Origin: Papio anubis
Lineage: Eukaryota; Chordata; Mammalia; Primates; Cercopithecidae
Reading direction: 5' to 3'
NCBI RefSeq assembly: GCF_008728515.1
Contig: NC_044990.1
Location: forward strand, 12,235,156-12,299,155
DNA: 64,000 nucleotides
Shown here one piece after another: positions 34,516-45,640 of this stretch. Each line of letters opens with the position of its first letter. Positions within the stretch are counted from its first letter, which is position 1. The position numbers were made by a program, and so were the translations under genes. A model generated the notes under the pieces. The model worked only from the letters and a program-made list of their open reading frames with translations. It ran no database searches and was not told the origin of the DNA.

Positions 34516-35582
34516 AGAAGCAGCAAACATAGCAAATATATTGACCAAATTGTATGGTCAACTGGGCAATAAATGATCTTCTCCTTTACTGCCTGTTGTT
34601 GAAGAGGAACTGGGGAGGTGGGTACATGCTCAAAGGCAGGTGCCCTGGTTTTTGCTAACTTTCCTTGAAGGAGACAGAGGCTATTCCTCACAAATCTCAC
34701 AATCAGCCTTAGGTCTGTCCTGTTGTAACAATTAGAGCTAATATTAATCCCAGAATAATTGGATATCTATATGGGAAAAAAATCATTCTTGACACTACCT
34801 TACAACATTCACGAAATGAACAAAAGTATCACTTAAACTATAAAACTTTTAGAAAACAACATTGGATAAAATCATCAAGATTTTGAGGGCAGGAAAAGAA
34901 TTCTTAAGACACAAAAATATGAACAATATGGAAATTGATCAACTGAACTTCATCATCAAAATGGAATTCTTCTATTCTTTGAAAGACATTGTTAAAAAAG
35001 TAGAAAACCAAGCCACCAAGTGGAACAATATTTGCAATACATATATCTGAAGATATAGATCCAGAATATATAAAAAAATTCAACTAAATTTGAAAGAAGA
35101 CAAGAAAAAGGGACAAAAAAGAGATGTGAACAGACACTTCAAACAGAAGATATGCAAATAATCAGGAAGCACATTAAAGATTCCCAATATCATCAGTATC
35201 AGGAAAATGTAAATTAAAACCACAATGAGATACCACTGCACACCAGTGTTTGTGAGGATGTACCACAACTGGAACCCTCATACATTGTTAGAGAAAATCT
35301 AAAATGACACAAGTTCTCTATGAAGTAGTCTGGTAGTTTTCTTACATAATTACTATATAACTCACAATTCCATCCCTTGGTATTTACTCAAAGAGAAATG
35401 AAGACATACATCCATACAGAGGCCTTCATCATGTGAACGTTCATAGCAGATTTAAATAGCCTTAAGTTAGAAACAACTCAAAAGTCTATCAACAGATGAA
35501 AACATAAACAAATTATAATCTATCCATAGAAAAAAAAGTATTTCCCAAGCAATAAAAAGGAGCAAGCTACCACCACATTAAT

Positions 35583-35880
35583 GGATATAAATGGATAAAG
35601 AAAATGTGGCATATATCTACTCACACAATGGAGTATTATTCAGACATAAAAAAGAAAGAAATCTTGCCATTTGTCACAACATAGATCAACCTGGAGGACA
35701 TTATTCTAAATGAAATGAGCAACACATATAAAGACACCATGTGCTCTCACTTACATATGGAACCCATAAAAGTTGAACTCTGAAGCGGAGAGTAGGATGG
35801 TGGTTACCAGGGGATGGGAAGTGGGGGAATCAGGGAGACGTTAGTCAAAGGATACAAACTTTTTAAAAACTTTAAATGAT
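35583..35880 (+). mobile_element. L1MA/PB-type fragment, plus orientation, lacking its 3' end
   Basis: It begins at ataaatggataaagaaaatg and holds the ORF2 end and early 3' UTR (cacaatggagtattattcag, gtggttaccaggggatggga, gttagtcaaaggatacaaac). It then stops without the usual 3' UTR or A tail. It is about 94 percent identical to the opposite strand of 36268-36510. A normal retrotransposed copy would carry the 3' terminus. Confidence 0.8.
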
Positions 35881-36088
35881 ACGGTTTAATCTCTAAAGTA
35901 TTAAAATAAGTTTTTACAAATCAAGCACCAATTAAAGAGAATATATTCTATGTGATTTATTAATATAAAATTTTAGAATAGGCACAAGGAATTTAGAGTG
36001 GAAGAAAACGGGTCAGTGATTGCCTAGGGCTGGGATTGAGGGGCAAAGACTGCAAAGGGGTACCAGGCAACTTTGTCGATGGCTATTC

Positions 36089-36527
36089 ATTTTTTAATTT
36101 AAAAATATTTAATCAGCATATAAAAATTGAATACATTCAAGGTATATAACATGATGATTTGATACACATATACATTGTGTAATGATTGTCTCAATCAAAT
36201 TAATCAACACATCCATCACCATCTATGCTGTATATTAGATTTCTAGAACATATTCATCTTGCAACTGAAAGTTTGTACCCTTTGACTAATATCTCCCTGA
36301 TTTCCCCCACTCCCCATCCCCTGGTAACCACCATCCTACTCTCTGCTTCAGAGTTCAACTTCTATGGGTTCCACATATAAGTGAGAGTACACGGTGTCTT
36401 TATATGTGTTGCTTATTTCATTTAGAATGACGTCCTCCAAGTTGATCTATGTTGTGACAAATGGCAAGATTTCTTTCTTTTTTATGTCTGAATAATACTC
36501 CATTGTGTGAAAAAATATATATATATA

Positions 36528-36562
<35 letters not shown>

Positions 36563-36674
36563 GCGCCACGTTTTCTTTATCCATTTATACTTTGATGGAC
36601 ATTTAGGTTGTTTCCATATCTTGCCTGTGGTGAATAATGCTGCAATGAATATGGGGGTGCAGATATTCACTTCA
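36089..36674 (-). mobile_element. L1MA/PB-type fragment, reverse orientation, with TSD
   Basis: From the T-rich 3' end (tttttaatttaaaaatattt) it reads antisense through the 3' UTR (gtttgtaccctttgactaat, ccctggtaaccaccatccta) into the ORF2 end (ggacatttaggttgtttcca, gaataatgctgcaatgaata). The TSD atggctattc lies at 36079-36088 and 36675-36684. It is 5' truncated and sits inside the older L1M. Confidence 0.88.
36515..36562. repeat. (AT)n(GT)n(AT)n microsatellite
   Basis: An AT/GT dinucleotide tract of about 48 bp expanded from the atatat word of the reverse L1. The plus-oriented twin has only catatatctac at this place. Confidence 0.92.
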
Positions 36675-36785
36675 ATGGCTATTCTTAACTGTGATGTGGG
36701 AGATATAGTTGTTGAAACTCATCAAGCTTTACACTTAAAATGGGTGCATTTCAGTAAATGTAAATAATACTTCCATAAAATTGGT

Positions 36786-37189
36786 TTTTTAAAAAATATC
36801 TACAAACTAAAAACAAAGATTAATGAGGTATGTCAAAATGACTCAGGAGCCAACCTTAACAGGGCTCCCACTGGCAAAAGTTGGCAGTTTGAACATCAAA
36901 AAGAGAATGACTGTAGATCCTTGAAATAAAAGAAATGTGAAACAATCATTATTCCCTAGTAATATATGTGCATGACACTCCTCCACCCTTGGGACACGCC
37001 TCCATCAAAGAACGGAATTTCGTTCTCTGTCTTAAAACTCTTCTCAGTGAACGGTAACTGTTTTGAAACCAGAAATCCTAAAACAGGATTGCATTTTTAG
37101 GATCTCAGATTTATATAGTTTTGAATTATTTATTTAAACATTTTTTTTTTCTGAAATATTTTCTAAGCAAAACTAGGATGGAGTTTTGA
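36786..37189. other. Unassigned sequence
   Basis: About 400 bp, AT-rich. No recognised gene. Confidence 0.5.
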
Positions 37190-37690
37190 AAAGCCAAATT
37201 ACATAGGCACTGGCTCCTGTGTATCTTGAGAATGCACCTTGCAGACTTTCAACTACTTGACTATTGACCCCAGCTGCTACACTCTGAAATGCATTGTTTC
37301 ATTTGTACCCATAAAACTGGGGCAGAGGGCCAAGCCTCCCAACAGCTGCTTGTAGACAATGATCCAGTGCCACAGGCTTCTTAAGGCAGCCTGTCACTGA
37401 GAGCCTGAGAACTCGTTCAACTTTAGGCCAACTTTGGCTTAAAGACACCAGCGGCCTGGCTGGACTTACTAGACTTCATGATAGTCCAGGGTGCTTTTAC
37501 CCAACTTTCCTTCCTGTCTCTCCTCACTAGGAATCAGATTTGCATCAAGGCTGGATGACTCGCCCATCTCTTCCCAGCTCCCTCTCCATTTTCTCTCTTA
37601 GACATTTTCCCCAATAAAATCCTTGCAAATTTACTTTCATCTCAATGTCAACCTCTTGGAGGACCTGAACAAATACACAGTCCAATATTT
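37190..37690 (+). mobile_element. Possible ERVL-type LTR
   Basis: The right end has a poly(A)-signal block in a pyrimidine-rich setting (ttttccccaataaaatcctt, 37605-37624) followed by a U5-like stretch. This is the common ERVL LTR layout. The left part is moderately GC-rich. Family not recognised, boundaries loose. Confidence 0.35.
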
Positions 37691-38359
37691 GATTACCTTT
37701 CATGGCCAAGAAGGCTCACAGATGACTCTCATGCTCTTATATTTTTTCCCATTAAACTTCATCTTTGTGGGTTTAAGGCCATTTTTCCCAACACACCAAA
37801 GTATTTTTGAATCTTACTCCACTATCTTTTACATCTGTTGTCTTTCCCATCTTTATGACATCCCAAGATGTGACAAGTAGTTATTACATGTGTTCTACAA
37901 ATTGTGAATAAAAGCATTAAACTGTAGCTGCCAAATGACAGGCCCTTTTGGAAACGCAATCAAGACCTATAATAAGCCTGACAGTACAAAGAAATTTGTT
38001 TTCATAAAGTGAATAAATATTGGATAATTATGAAAATATTAAATTATATGTAGAGAGATGGATACTGCCCTTATATTCACATTGTACATCTCCCACAATA
38101 TTTTGCACACAGACGGTGTTTATAATCACTGTCACCAAGATAGCAATGACACCAGAAAAATGTAGACAAGAATATTTGAAAGAAGTAATCCTTTGTAGTT
38201 TTAGAAACAAGCTGTGTAGTTCTTCTGTTCTTGATAAAATTAGGGTTAGAGCACAGCATAAAAATTTCAGCTCCTACAGCAACAAGAACTACTCAGTATA
38301 TGAAATAACCTTCAGAAACAATGTAAGTAGATTCTCTTAAAAAGGATTTGGTGATGAAT
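37691..38359. other. Unassigned AT-rich sequence
   Basis: About 670 bp. A 106-codon plus-strand frame at 38020-38340 shows no domain. No repeat recognised. Confidence 0.5.
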
Positions 38360-39150
38360 GGACAGGAGATGGAAACACTGGCTAGAAGAGGGCAGTTCCC
38401 TGGCAAAGGCCCCACCCTCAAGCCTGGAGGAGACCTCTAGCCCTAAGTAGGAACAGGCATTTCTGTTTCTGTGCCCAAAAAGTTGCCTTTTGGCTTGCCA
38501 TATCCCCCTATCCTGTATGCATATAAATCCCAGACCCCAGGCTGCAGAAGCAGATGAGCAGATGAGCAGCCGAGCAGATAAAGAGATGAGGAGAAAAGCA
38601 AGTGAACAGTGGAACAACATGGCAGAGAAAGAGAGAAGAGAAGGAATTTCTGAACACTGAGAGGAGTTCAGCTAGGGGCGGCCAGAGGGCAGTTCAGCTG
38701 CTGAATGGCCAAACTCCAGGGGAAGATCATCTTCCCACTCCATGCCCCCTTCCGGCTCCCCATCCATCCCACTGAGAGCCACTTCCACCACTCAATAAAA
38801 CCCCACATTCATCCTTCAAGCCCGTGTGTGACCCGATTCTTCTGGGACACTGGGCAAGAGCTCGGGATACAGAAAGCTGTCACACTGGCCCGCTGCCCTT
38901 GCAAAAAGGCAGAGGGTCCATTTTGCTGGTTAATATTAAGTCGTCTGAGGATGGCAAGGCTGAAAGAGCATTGTAACAGTGGGGCCGCAGGCACCCACCC
39001 CTAGACACTACTGCAGGGGTGGAGCCCAAAGTACTTGCCCCAGCTCCTGCACCTGCCCATCTGTGTGTTCCCCCTCCTGTCAGGAGTTTTGAGCAACAAG
39101 GATGACCAAACAGGCAAGCCATGCCCCTGCCGCACATCCTGCAAGGGGTA
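38360..39150 (+). mobile_element. ERV1-type solo LTR
   Basis: This GC-richer block has an LTR layout. A U3-like region leads to a TATA box (38521-38527). A purine-rich GCAGATGAGCAG/AGAGAAAG stretch follows, then an aataaa signal (38794-38799) with ccttcaagcccgtgtgtgac downstream. The long U5-like tail contains acccctagacactactgcag and ggtggagcccaaag. I recall similar wording in gammaretrovirus-like (ERV1) LTRs of the PABL/LTR8 kind but cannot fix a name. No gag, pol or env is seen nearby, so it is taken as a solo LTR. Confidence 0.65.
38521..38527 (+). promoter_or_regulatory. TATA box of the ERV1 LTR
   Basis: atataaa preceded by gtatgc and followed by tcccagaccccaggctgcag lies about 270 bp upstream of the LTR poly(A) signal, the expected spacing of U3/R in such LTRs. 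Whether it is active cannot be told from sequence. Confidence 0.5.
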
Positions 39151-40649
39151 TCAGGGAACCCTCCTGTTTCAGTGGCTTGCTTCTTTGTGTGCTGTGAGAG
39201 TTCAAAACATTTGGTGTAGTGATAATGACACAGTTTGTTTGTGTTTACACTTAGGAATGATTGTGTGGGAGTTACGGGTTTTCTAAACTAGTTGTTTTTA
39301 GGTTAATTTGAGCAGAGGCCAAGGGTATGGCAAATAAGCAAGTGAAAAAATCATCCCAAAAACTGTTCTATATCATGGATAGCCATGCTAATATTAAAAA
39401 TAATTTTGATACTTCAGAGGACTCATTTTTCATTAACTTACAGACAACATGGTGTTTTTTTGAAAAGAAATATAATAGGCTGGAAATAAATACTTCACAA
39501 TACATTTTGTCACTAATAAGAGGTGAAACCTAGACATGACTTTAAGTACGCATCCCAACATGACATCATCACAAAGCACTATCCTTGTATAAATAGTCAT
39601 CTTGTCTAAGATCAAGGTCCCTTAATAAATCTGCAGTCCATTTGGATGCCAAGTTATAGAAAACAGAGTATTATTTTGCATTTTTCCCTCCTAAAACTCA
39701 TGAACATAGAAAATATTCCACAATGGCAATCAAAACACCCAGAACCTTCACTTGCTGTATGGGTTTAAAAAAATCAATTGCAGTTCAGCAGTTCACTCTC
39801 CTATATAAATTCTCGTCAAACTTTTATCCTTTTTCTCCTCTAGATTGTTCCATTACTCTAGATGCTATAAATAGAGCTGTTCTATTACATGTTTCTCTTC
39901 AGACCTCTTGAGTCATACGCAACCTTTCATCATTAGTTTAATAGCTAGTGTTATTGATGAGTAGTAATACGCAGAAGAGGCTGATAATCGTTGGTTTTGC
40001 GTAGCTTAAATAGATAATAACGAGATAAGTTTTTCATGGGTAGTGGGAAAGACGTCTTAACAGCTCCTAGAATACAGATGAAGGAACTATATGGTATTAC
40101 AAAGGACATCTTGATAAGAAGCAGATTCAAAGAGGTCAAAACAGCAACTGGATTTCTGCTGGCATAAATCTCTTCTCAGCTGTATTATTGCCTTTTAAAG
40201 TCTTTTTTTAAACAGGAAAGACTCCAAAGAGGATGTGTTTTCCCACAAACAAGAAAAAGGAAAGTAAAATGCTCTTTTGTTATTTAAGTTGGGGGTGGGG
40301 GGAGAGAGAGAGAGAGAGACTGACTAATGGAAGAATTCGAAGGCCTTAAACAGAAATGGCAGCATGTTTTTATAGAGGAGTATTCCTGCTGTTTAGAATG
40401 CACGGCTGGCGACTTGGAATAGGTCGTGTTCCAGAGAGTGAATCTAAGATATGTCCCTGAAGCTACTTAAAGGCATGACTAAGAACAAGTCATTCTAAAC
40501 AATAAAGTAAGATCTTGGGGTAGAAAAACACCACATGTGGGCATTGAATTAGAACTAAACATTTTGTGAAATGACAAGGAACATGTAAGTTTCTCCCTCA
40601 CCAGACAGTAATGTGAGAAGGAATTGTCACACCCTGCCAAAGGGAGTGG
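39151..40649. other. Unassigned unique sequence with a (GA)n tract
   Basis: About 1.5 kb. It contains a gggggtgggg patch passing into GA repeats at 40290-40319. Otherwise AT-rich with short chance frames only. Confidence 0.5.
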
Positions 40650-41188
40650 TGAGGGAGGATGTCAGAATCACCTCTGGGACTTTTTTTTGTTTATTTTTTT
40701 GGTTTTTTTTTGAGACAGAGTCTCACTCTGTTGCCCAGGCAGGAGTGCAGTGACACTATCTCAGCTCACTGCAACCTCTGCCTCCCAGGTTCAAGTGATT
40801 CTCCTGCCTCAGTCTCTCGAGGAACTGGGATTACAGGCATGCGCCATCACGCACAGCTAATTTTTCTATTTTTGGTAGAGACTGGGTTTCGCCATGTTGG
40901 CCAGGCTGGTCTCTAACTCCTGGCCTCAAGTGATCCGCCCCCGACAGACTCCCAAAGTACTGGGATTACAGGCATGAGCCATGGCACCCAGCCTTCTGGG
41001 ACTCTTTCAAGCTATATTTGCTTCAAAGAAATTCTGACGCCCCTGTCCCCACCCCACTACACACAATCCCCACCTCCTCCTTAAGAATTAATGCCCATCT
41101 GAGTCACTGGTACTGATCAGTATGTTATCATATCCCTTGGCAAGGGTGGGTCAGAAAGCAGGCTGAGAACCTGAGAACCACTGCTTTA
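40650..41188 (+). mobile_element. hAT-Charlie MITE (MER5A/MER20-like) split by an Alu
   Basis: The left part (gatgtcagaatcacctctgg) and the right part (cttctgggactctttcaagc ... gcaggctgagaacctgagaaccactgct, 41160-41187) are the two halves of a MER5/MER20-type element. That type normally runs from catcagaatcacctgg to gagaaccactg. The AluS at 40682-40993 lies between them. The extreme left terminus is not clear. Confidence 0.6.
40682..40993 (-). mobile_element. AluS, reverse, full dimer with TSD
   Basis: T-rich start with G interruptions, then gagacagagtctcactctgt, ctcactgcaacctctgcctc, gggtttcgccatgttggcca and gagccatggcacccagcc. TSD tctgggact lies at 40673-40681 and 40995-41003. Confidence 0.96.
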
Positions 41189-41784
41189 GTGAGTTTATTT
41201 TCCTCCACACTTCGCGTGCCCCACTGTGCTGCTGAGCATGCATCAGGTTCTGCTGGGTGGGGCTGAGTGTGTAGCCCCTCGCAGCTCCTCACTTGTGGGT
41301 CCTCACACACACAGGGCCTGCAGGCAGAAGCCAGGAACCATTCCTTGTGCTCACATGGCTCAGAACACTAATTCGAGAAGTCCAAGAGAGATCAGAGGAC
41401 ACAGCAACATGATCTCTGCTCTGAGAATCGTTGAAGTCTGTAGTTTCCACTTCAGGGAACTTATCTAAATATGGTCTGCAGGTAGATTGACCCGGGTCTA
41501 ACTCGGATTTCGAAAATTAACACAAGTGTTACTAAGTAATATAGCAGCCTTCCATTCCAAAGTTCTGTGTGCTAACAAATATCTGTTGAACGAATGATGT
41601 CTACACAGATGGGGCATAGCCCACCCTAGCAAGGTTTATAAACAGAAAAGGATTCAAAATTTCTCATTTTATGTCATCATACTGTGCTTCCTTCATTTCC
41701 TCAAATATCCCAACCACAAACTTCACATGGAACAGTTCAGAGTCAAGTTTCCTCCAAATCTGACGTTGAATCGGACTCAGAAAA
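41189..41784. other. Unassigned sequence
   Basis: About 600 bp with a slightly GC-richer part at 41190-41470. Frames in both strands are short. No gene recognised. Confidence 0.5.
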
Positions 41785-42065
41785 CAGTAATAATAATAGC
41801 TAACATGTAGTGAGCACTGCTATGTACCAGGAAGTGTGTTTACTAATTTTTGTGTGTCATCTTGTTTAAGACTTACAGAAGTCCTACAAGATGGGAACTA
41901 CTGTTATTCCCTTTTATCTGCATGAGAAAAATCGAGCTTCAGGCAACCGAAATAACTTGTCCATCTAGCAAGTAGCACGAAGATGACATTCACAGAACCA
42001 TCAAGAGGAAGAACCCAAATCTATCTAATGACAAAACCCATACTCTTAACTACTCCTCTATATTG
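41785..42065 (-). mobile_element. MIR SINE, reverse
   Basis: taatagctaacatgtagtga, gcactgctatgtaccaggaa, aagtcctacaagatgggaac, atctgcatgagaaaaatcga and aataacttgtccatctagca follow the antisense MIR order over almost its full length. Confidence 0.8.
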
Positions 42066-42259
42066 TTACCAAACAGATTTGAAATACTATCTAAGGCTAA
42101 CAAAGGCTTTCCAAGCTGTGATTTAATACATATAAACATGTTTGACCATTGACGTAGCCGAGGAACAATAGTTTGCAGGAAAAAACCCCTCTTGTTTTAG
42201 ATACTATACTTGTTTTACTAATTAGGTAGCATAAATGTTTCTTGGAGTTTTCAAAATAT

Positions 42260-42897
42260 GTCAGTTCTTACTATGCTCTATACTACGTGATTACGTTCTA
42301 TAAATTTGCTGTGGACACTGAATTAGAGAATACAGAGCTCTTGCTCTTAGGGGAAATACAGAATTAGGTTCCTGCATGCTTCTAGTCAACTAACTGATCA
42401 ACACATAACTTTGTTTTTTGTGTGTTTCTGTTTAAGGATGCCTCGTTTAATCTGGATTATTGATTCTTTAATGTTGAACTCACGGTCAACAGCACTGTAA
42501 CTCATGCCTGAACAAAACTTCCATTTTCTCTGTAAAACTTACCTTTGCTCTGTAAGGCACATCCAAGCCTTCTTGCACTCAGAAATGCTAGACAGCACTT
42601 CAGCACTCTGGTTGGGAGCCATTTTAAACAGTGAAATAACCAACAAAAGCACAAAAATGCAAAACTGTGGTTCTAAATAGACCCATAAAGGACCCTTGTT
42701 GATAGTAGAGAGCTGAAACAGGAAGGCAGAGCGTAGCCTTGTGGGACCTCAGCCAGGCACGGGTGCATCACTGCTCTGGGCGTGTCCACAAATGACTGTA
42801 AAAGCACACTGAGTATTGATTTGGGGTTTACAGATAAATTTTAGCAAGTAGATGAATTCACAAATACTGAATCTGTGAATGTGGAGGATTGACTATA
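42260..42897. mobile_element. Tigger-like nonautonomous DNA transposon
   Basis: The left side reads gattacgttctataaatttg, gtggacactgaattagagaa. The right side reads gattgatttggggtttacag-like text, gatgaattcacaaatactga and gaatgtggaggattgactat. The facing gaattagagaata / gaattcacaaatactgaatc words and the terminal gaggattgact fit TcMar-Tigger termini. The inner part (ccttgtgggacctcagccag, catttta-rich) has no transposase. Family assignment is from memory. Confidence 0.6.
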
Positions 42898-43435
42898 CAC
42901 AGCAATTCACTTAAAGGAAATTTGGCAGTTAAACTGAGTGGAAGTAATGATGTACTTGTTCGTTCTTTGAGACAGCAGCTCAGAATATGGGTTCTCAATG
43001 TAAAAGTTTAGCCAGTTTAACTCACTGTCCAGCAACACACATGTAAAAAAATCTGTTATGCTCTGGCTACAAAGACTAAAGGCATGTGGTCTCTGAATCT
43101 GTATATTGTAACTCAGACGGGCCGCGGGGTGGTCTCCAAAATGCAGGCCTCCTTCCAGTCTGCTGTGAAGGTTTGTCACTAGCTCCTTTTCTGCCCTGGC
43201 CATCTTCGCAATCATTGTCTCCTCAGCAGGGAAGGCCTAGGTGTTCCAACTTGCAGTTTGTGGCTGAATGAAACTGTAGTCAGAGAGGTAAAGGGCTTCG
43301 AGTACCATGAGGGTAGAACACCCACCAAATGGAATGCGTGCACAGTACTGCTCCTGCTTTTGGCATTTTGGGTTCTGTTTTTTATTTTGCCATTTCTTCC
43401 TATTTTTTCTGGGTAATACTAGGTAGAAGCAGCTT
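42898..43435. other. Unassigned sequence
   Basis: About 540 bp, no recognised gene or repeat. Confidence 0.5.
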
Positions 43436-43452
43436 AATTAATCATAATTGTA

Positions 43453-43751
43453 GGGCCGGGCGCGGTGGCTGAAGCCTGTAATCCCAGCACTTTGGGAGGC
43501 TGAGACGGGCGGATCACGAGGTCAGGAGATGGACCATCCTGGCTAACACGGTGAAACCCCGTCTCTACTAAAAAAATACAAAAAACTAGGTGGGCGAGGT
43601 GGCGGGTGCTACTCGGGAGGCTGAGGCAGGAGAATGGCGTAAACCCCAGAGGCGGAGCTTGCAGTGAGCTGAGATCTGGCCACTGCACTCTAGCCTGGGC
43701 GACAGAGCGAGACTCCGTCTCAAAAAAACAAAAAAACAAAAACAAAAACAA
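43453..43751 (+). mobile_element. Young AluY of Old World monkey type
   Basis: It is nearly free of CpG decay: gggcgcggtggct, gcgagactccgtctc. Features I associate with cercopithecid AluY copies are gctgagacgggcgg, the A-rich linker with tacaaaaaactag, gggcgaggtggcgg, atggcgtaaacc and gagatctggccactgcac (from gagatccggcc). It has lost 13 bp (the cctgtagtcccag part) in the right-arm start and a few bases at gatggaccatcc. A perfect 17 bp TSD aattaatcataattgta flanks it (43436-43452, 43752-43768). The tail is (AAAAAC)n-like. Confidence 0.95.
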
Positions 43752-43768
43752 AATTAATCATAATTGTA

Positions 43769-44354
43769 AAAAATACTATTCGAAAGTGTTATTTTAGATG
43801 CAAATTATATTTTTTTGTCACGGCAGGTATTTTTTAAAGCATATAATCTACACACATAATCTCAGAGGGTCTTCAGCATCCTTATTTTTGAACTTAAATG
43901 AATCTTTTTACTTTCTCCATTCATGTTCAAGTCACAGCCAGGAGCTGCTTAGAAGAGCTTGGACTGGGAGTTAGAACATTGCCTTAAATGCCTGGGTGGT
44001 GGTGGCAATTCTTCTTGCAAAACAAACTCAAGGATATTGGTGGTAGTGGGGAACCATTGTCAGAAAGCCATCAAAGCCACGGTAAAGTCAATGCAACTTC
44101 ATCTTACCTCTATTCTCACAGAGGCTGGATTTGGGAATAATTGTAGGAATGTACTTCATGAGTTGATTGAGTAATTTGCATTTACTAATCTCAATGTGAA
44201 ATGAAAGCCAGCCTCAAGAACGGGAGTTGTCCCTGGCTGTCGTTTCGTGTGGTCTCTTTCTCTGTGGTACACCCTCAGAGCAGACATTCTCTACCCATTG
44301 CCTGTGCCTTACTCCTGTGTGTTAGTAGTATGGAGGTGAATCCGTGTGTGATAG
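43769..44354. other. Unassigned sequence
   Basis: About 590 bp, no recognised gene or repeat. Confidence 0.5.
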
Positions 44355-44805
44355 CTTTTTTTTTTTACATTTCTAATTGCGGTAAATATGCATAACATAA
44401 AATTGACCGTCGTAACCACTTCAAGTGTACTGTTCAGTGGTGTTAAGTACACTCACATTGTTGTGTAATCAATCTCCAGTGATGGTTCGCTTTGTAAAAG
44501 CGAGATTCTATATTCATTAAACAATAACTTCCCGCTTTCCTCTCTCCTCCAGCCCTTGGCAACCACCATTCTACTTTCTGCTTTTATGAATCTGACTTTT
44601 CTAGATACCTCCTGTGAGTGGAATCATACAGTATTCACCTTTTTGTAAATGGTTCATTTCATTTAACACAATCTCCTGAAGGATCATCCACATTGTAGTA
44701 TGTGGCAGAATTGCTTCCTTTTTAAGGCTGAATATTCCATTGTTTGTATACACCACATTTTGCTTATTCATTTGTCTGCGGGTGGATGCTCGGGTTACTT
44801 CTACT
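44355..44805 (-). mobile_element. L1M LINE 3' end, reverse
   Basis: Antisense 3' UTR and ORF2 end: ataaaattgaccgtcgtaac, gttcagtggtgttaagtaca, ccttggcaaccaccattcta, gtgagtggaatcatacagta and cacattttgcttattcattt. Old and 5' truncated. Confidence 0.88.
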
Positions 44806-44934
44806 TAATTCCTTTGTTTTAAAGTAACTAAAATCTTGTGACACAAAGGTACAACAATGTATATCCTTGGAAAAAAGCTGATTATTATGCTCTCTTTAAA
44901 CTAAAGAATTAAGCCCATTTCCTGGACATAAAAG

Positions 44935-45430
44935 ATCTGGCCATGGCTGATGTCATCCCAACCCATTTCCTCTCTCTCCTCCTGTCCCAACTCCCTCACC
45001 TCTCTCTGGCTGTTTTTGCTCTTCAACTAAAAGGCCAGGCTTACTCTTATCTCGAGGCCTTTGCCAGTGATATTCCCTCTGCTTCGAATGTTCTCTTTCC
45101 CGAGATATCTGGATAGCTTTCTCCCTCCTTCCTTCACATCTCTGCTCAAATGTTACCTTATCCAAAAGACCTTATCTGACCAGCCTACACCAAGAGAACC
45201 CAGCCCTCACTTTGTACCCTGTTCTCTCTCTGCCTCTCTTTTGCTTGATATTTCCATGACAGCCATCACCCTAACTCATATTATATATTTTCTTGTTTTT
45301 ATCACCTAGTTTCCCCACTAGAAAGAAAGCTCTATGAAGTCAAGACTTCGTTTTATTTACACTGTATGTATCTCCCATACCTAGAACTGTGTCTGGTAAA
45401 TAAAAGGCCCTCAAAAACATTTCTGTATGA
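44935..45430 (+). mobile_element. L2 LINE 3' end, long copy
   Basis: About 500 bp, the best L2 copy here: ctttgccagtgatattccct, cacatctctgctcaaatgtt, ccttatctgaccagcctaca, atcacctagtttccccacta, gaaagaaagctctatgaagt and acctagaactgtgtctggta. Confidence 0.88.
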
Positions 45431-45434
45431 TTTA

Positions 45435-45640
45435 ATATCACTTACTATGTGCCAGCTATTGTTCTCAGTGCTTTACAAATGTTAACTCATTTCATCTATA
45501 TAAAATTCTAAGACCCAGCTACTATCATTGTCTCTATTTTACAGATAAGAAAACTGAGGGCATAGAGATGTCAAGTAACATGGTGGAGCTACAGTACACA
45601 CTGAAACAATCTAGTGCTAGCAGCTGTGCTTTAAGCACTA
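45435..45640 (-). mobile_element. MIR SINE, reverse
   Basis: cttactatgtgccagctatt, gtgctttacaaatgttaact, ttttacagataagaaaactg and a catagagatgtcaagtaac block give the antisense MIR order. It directly follows the L2 terminus. Confidence 0.85.

Larger units (their letters stand above)
34740..36785 (+). mobile_element. Old L1M (L1MC/MB type) interrupted by two younger L1 pieces
   Basis: The host L1 is visible in three parts. 34740-35582 is the ORF2 tail (gaaattgatcaactgaactt, ccacaatgagataccactgc, aaacaactcaaaagtctatc). 35870-36088 is the 3' UTR start (atataaaattttagaatagg, ggctgggattgaggggca). 36675-36785 is the terminus (gttgaaactcatcaagcttt, cttaaaatgggtgcatttca). The plus-oriented and minus-oriented L1 inserts listed next lie between these parts. 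Confidence 0.8.

Noticed and set aside
40290..40319. G-rich and (GA)n patch as promoter element
   Set aside because: No CpG island, TATA box or transcript structure nearby, so it is taken as simple repeat.
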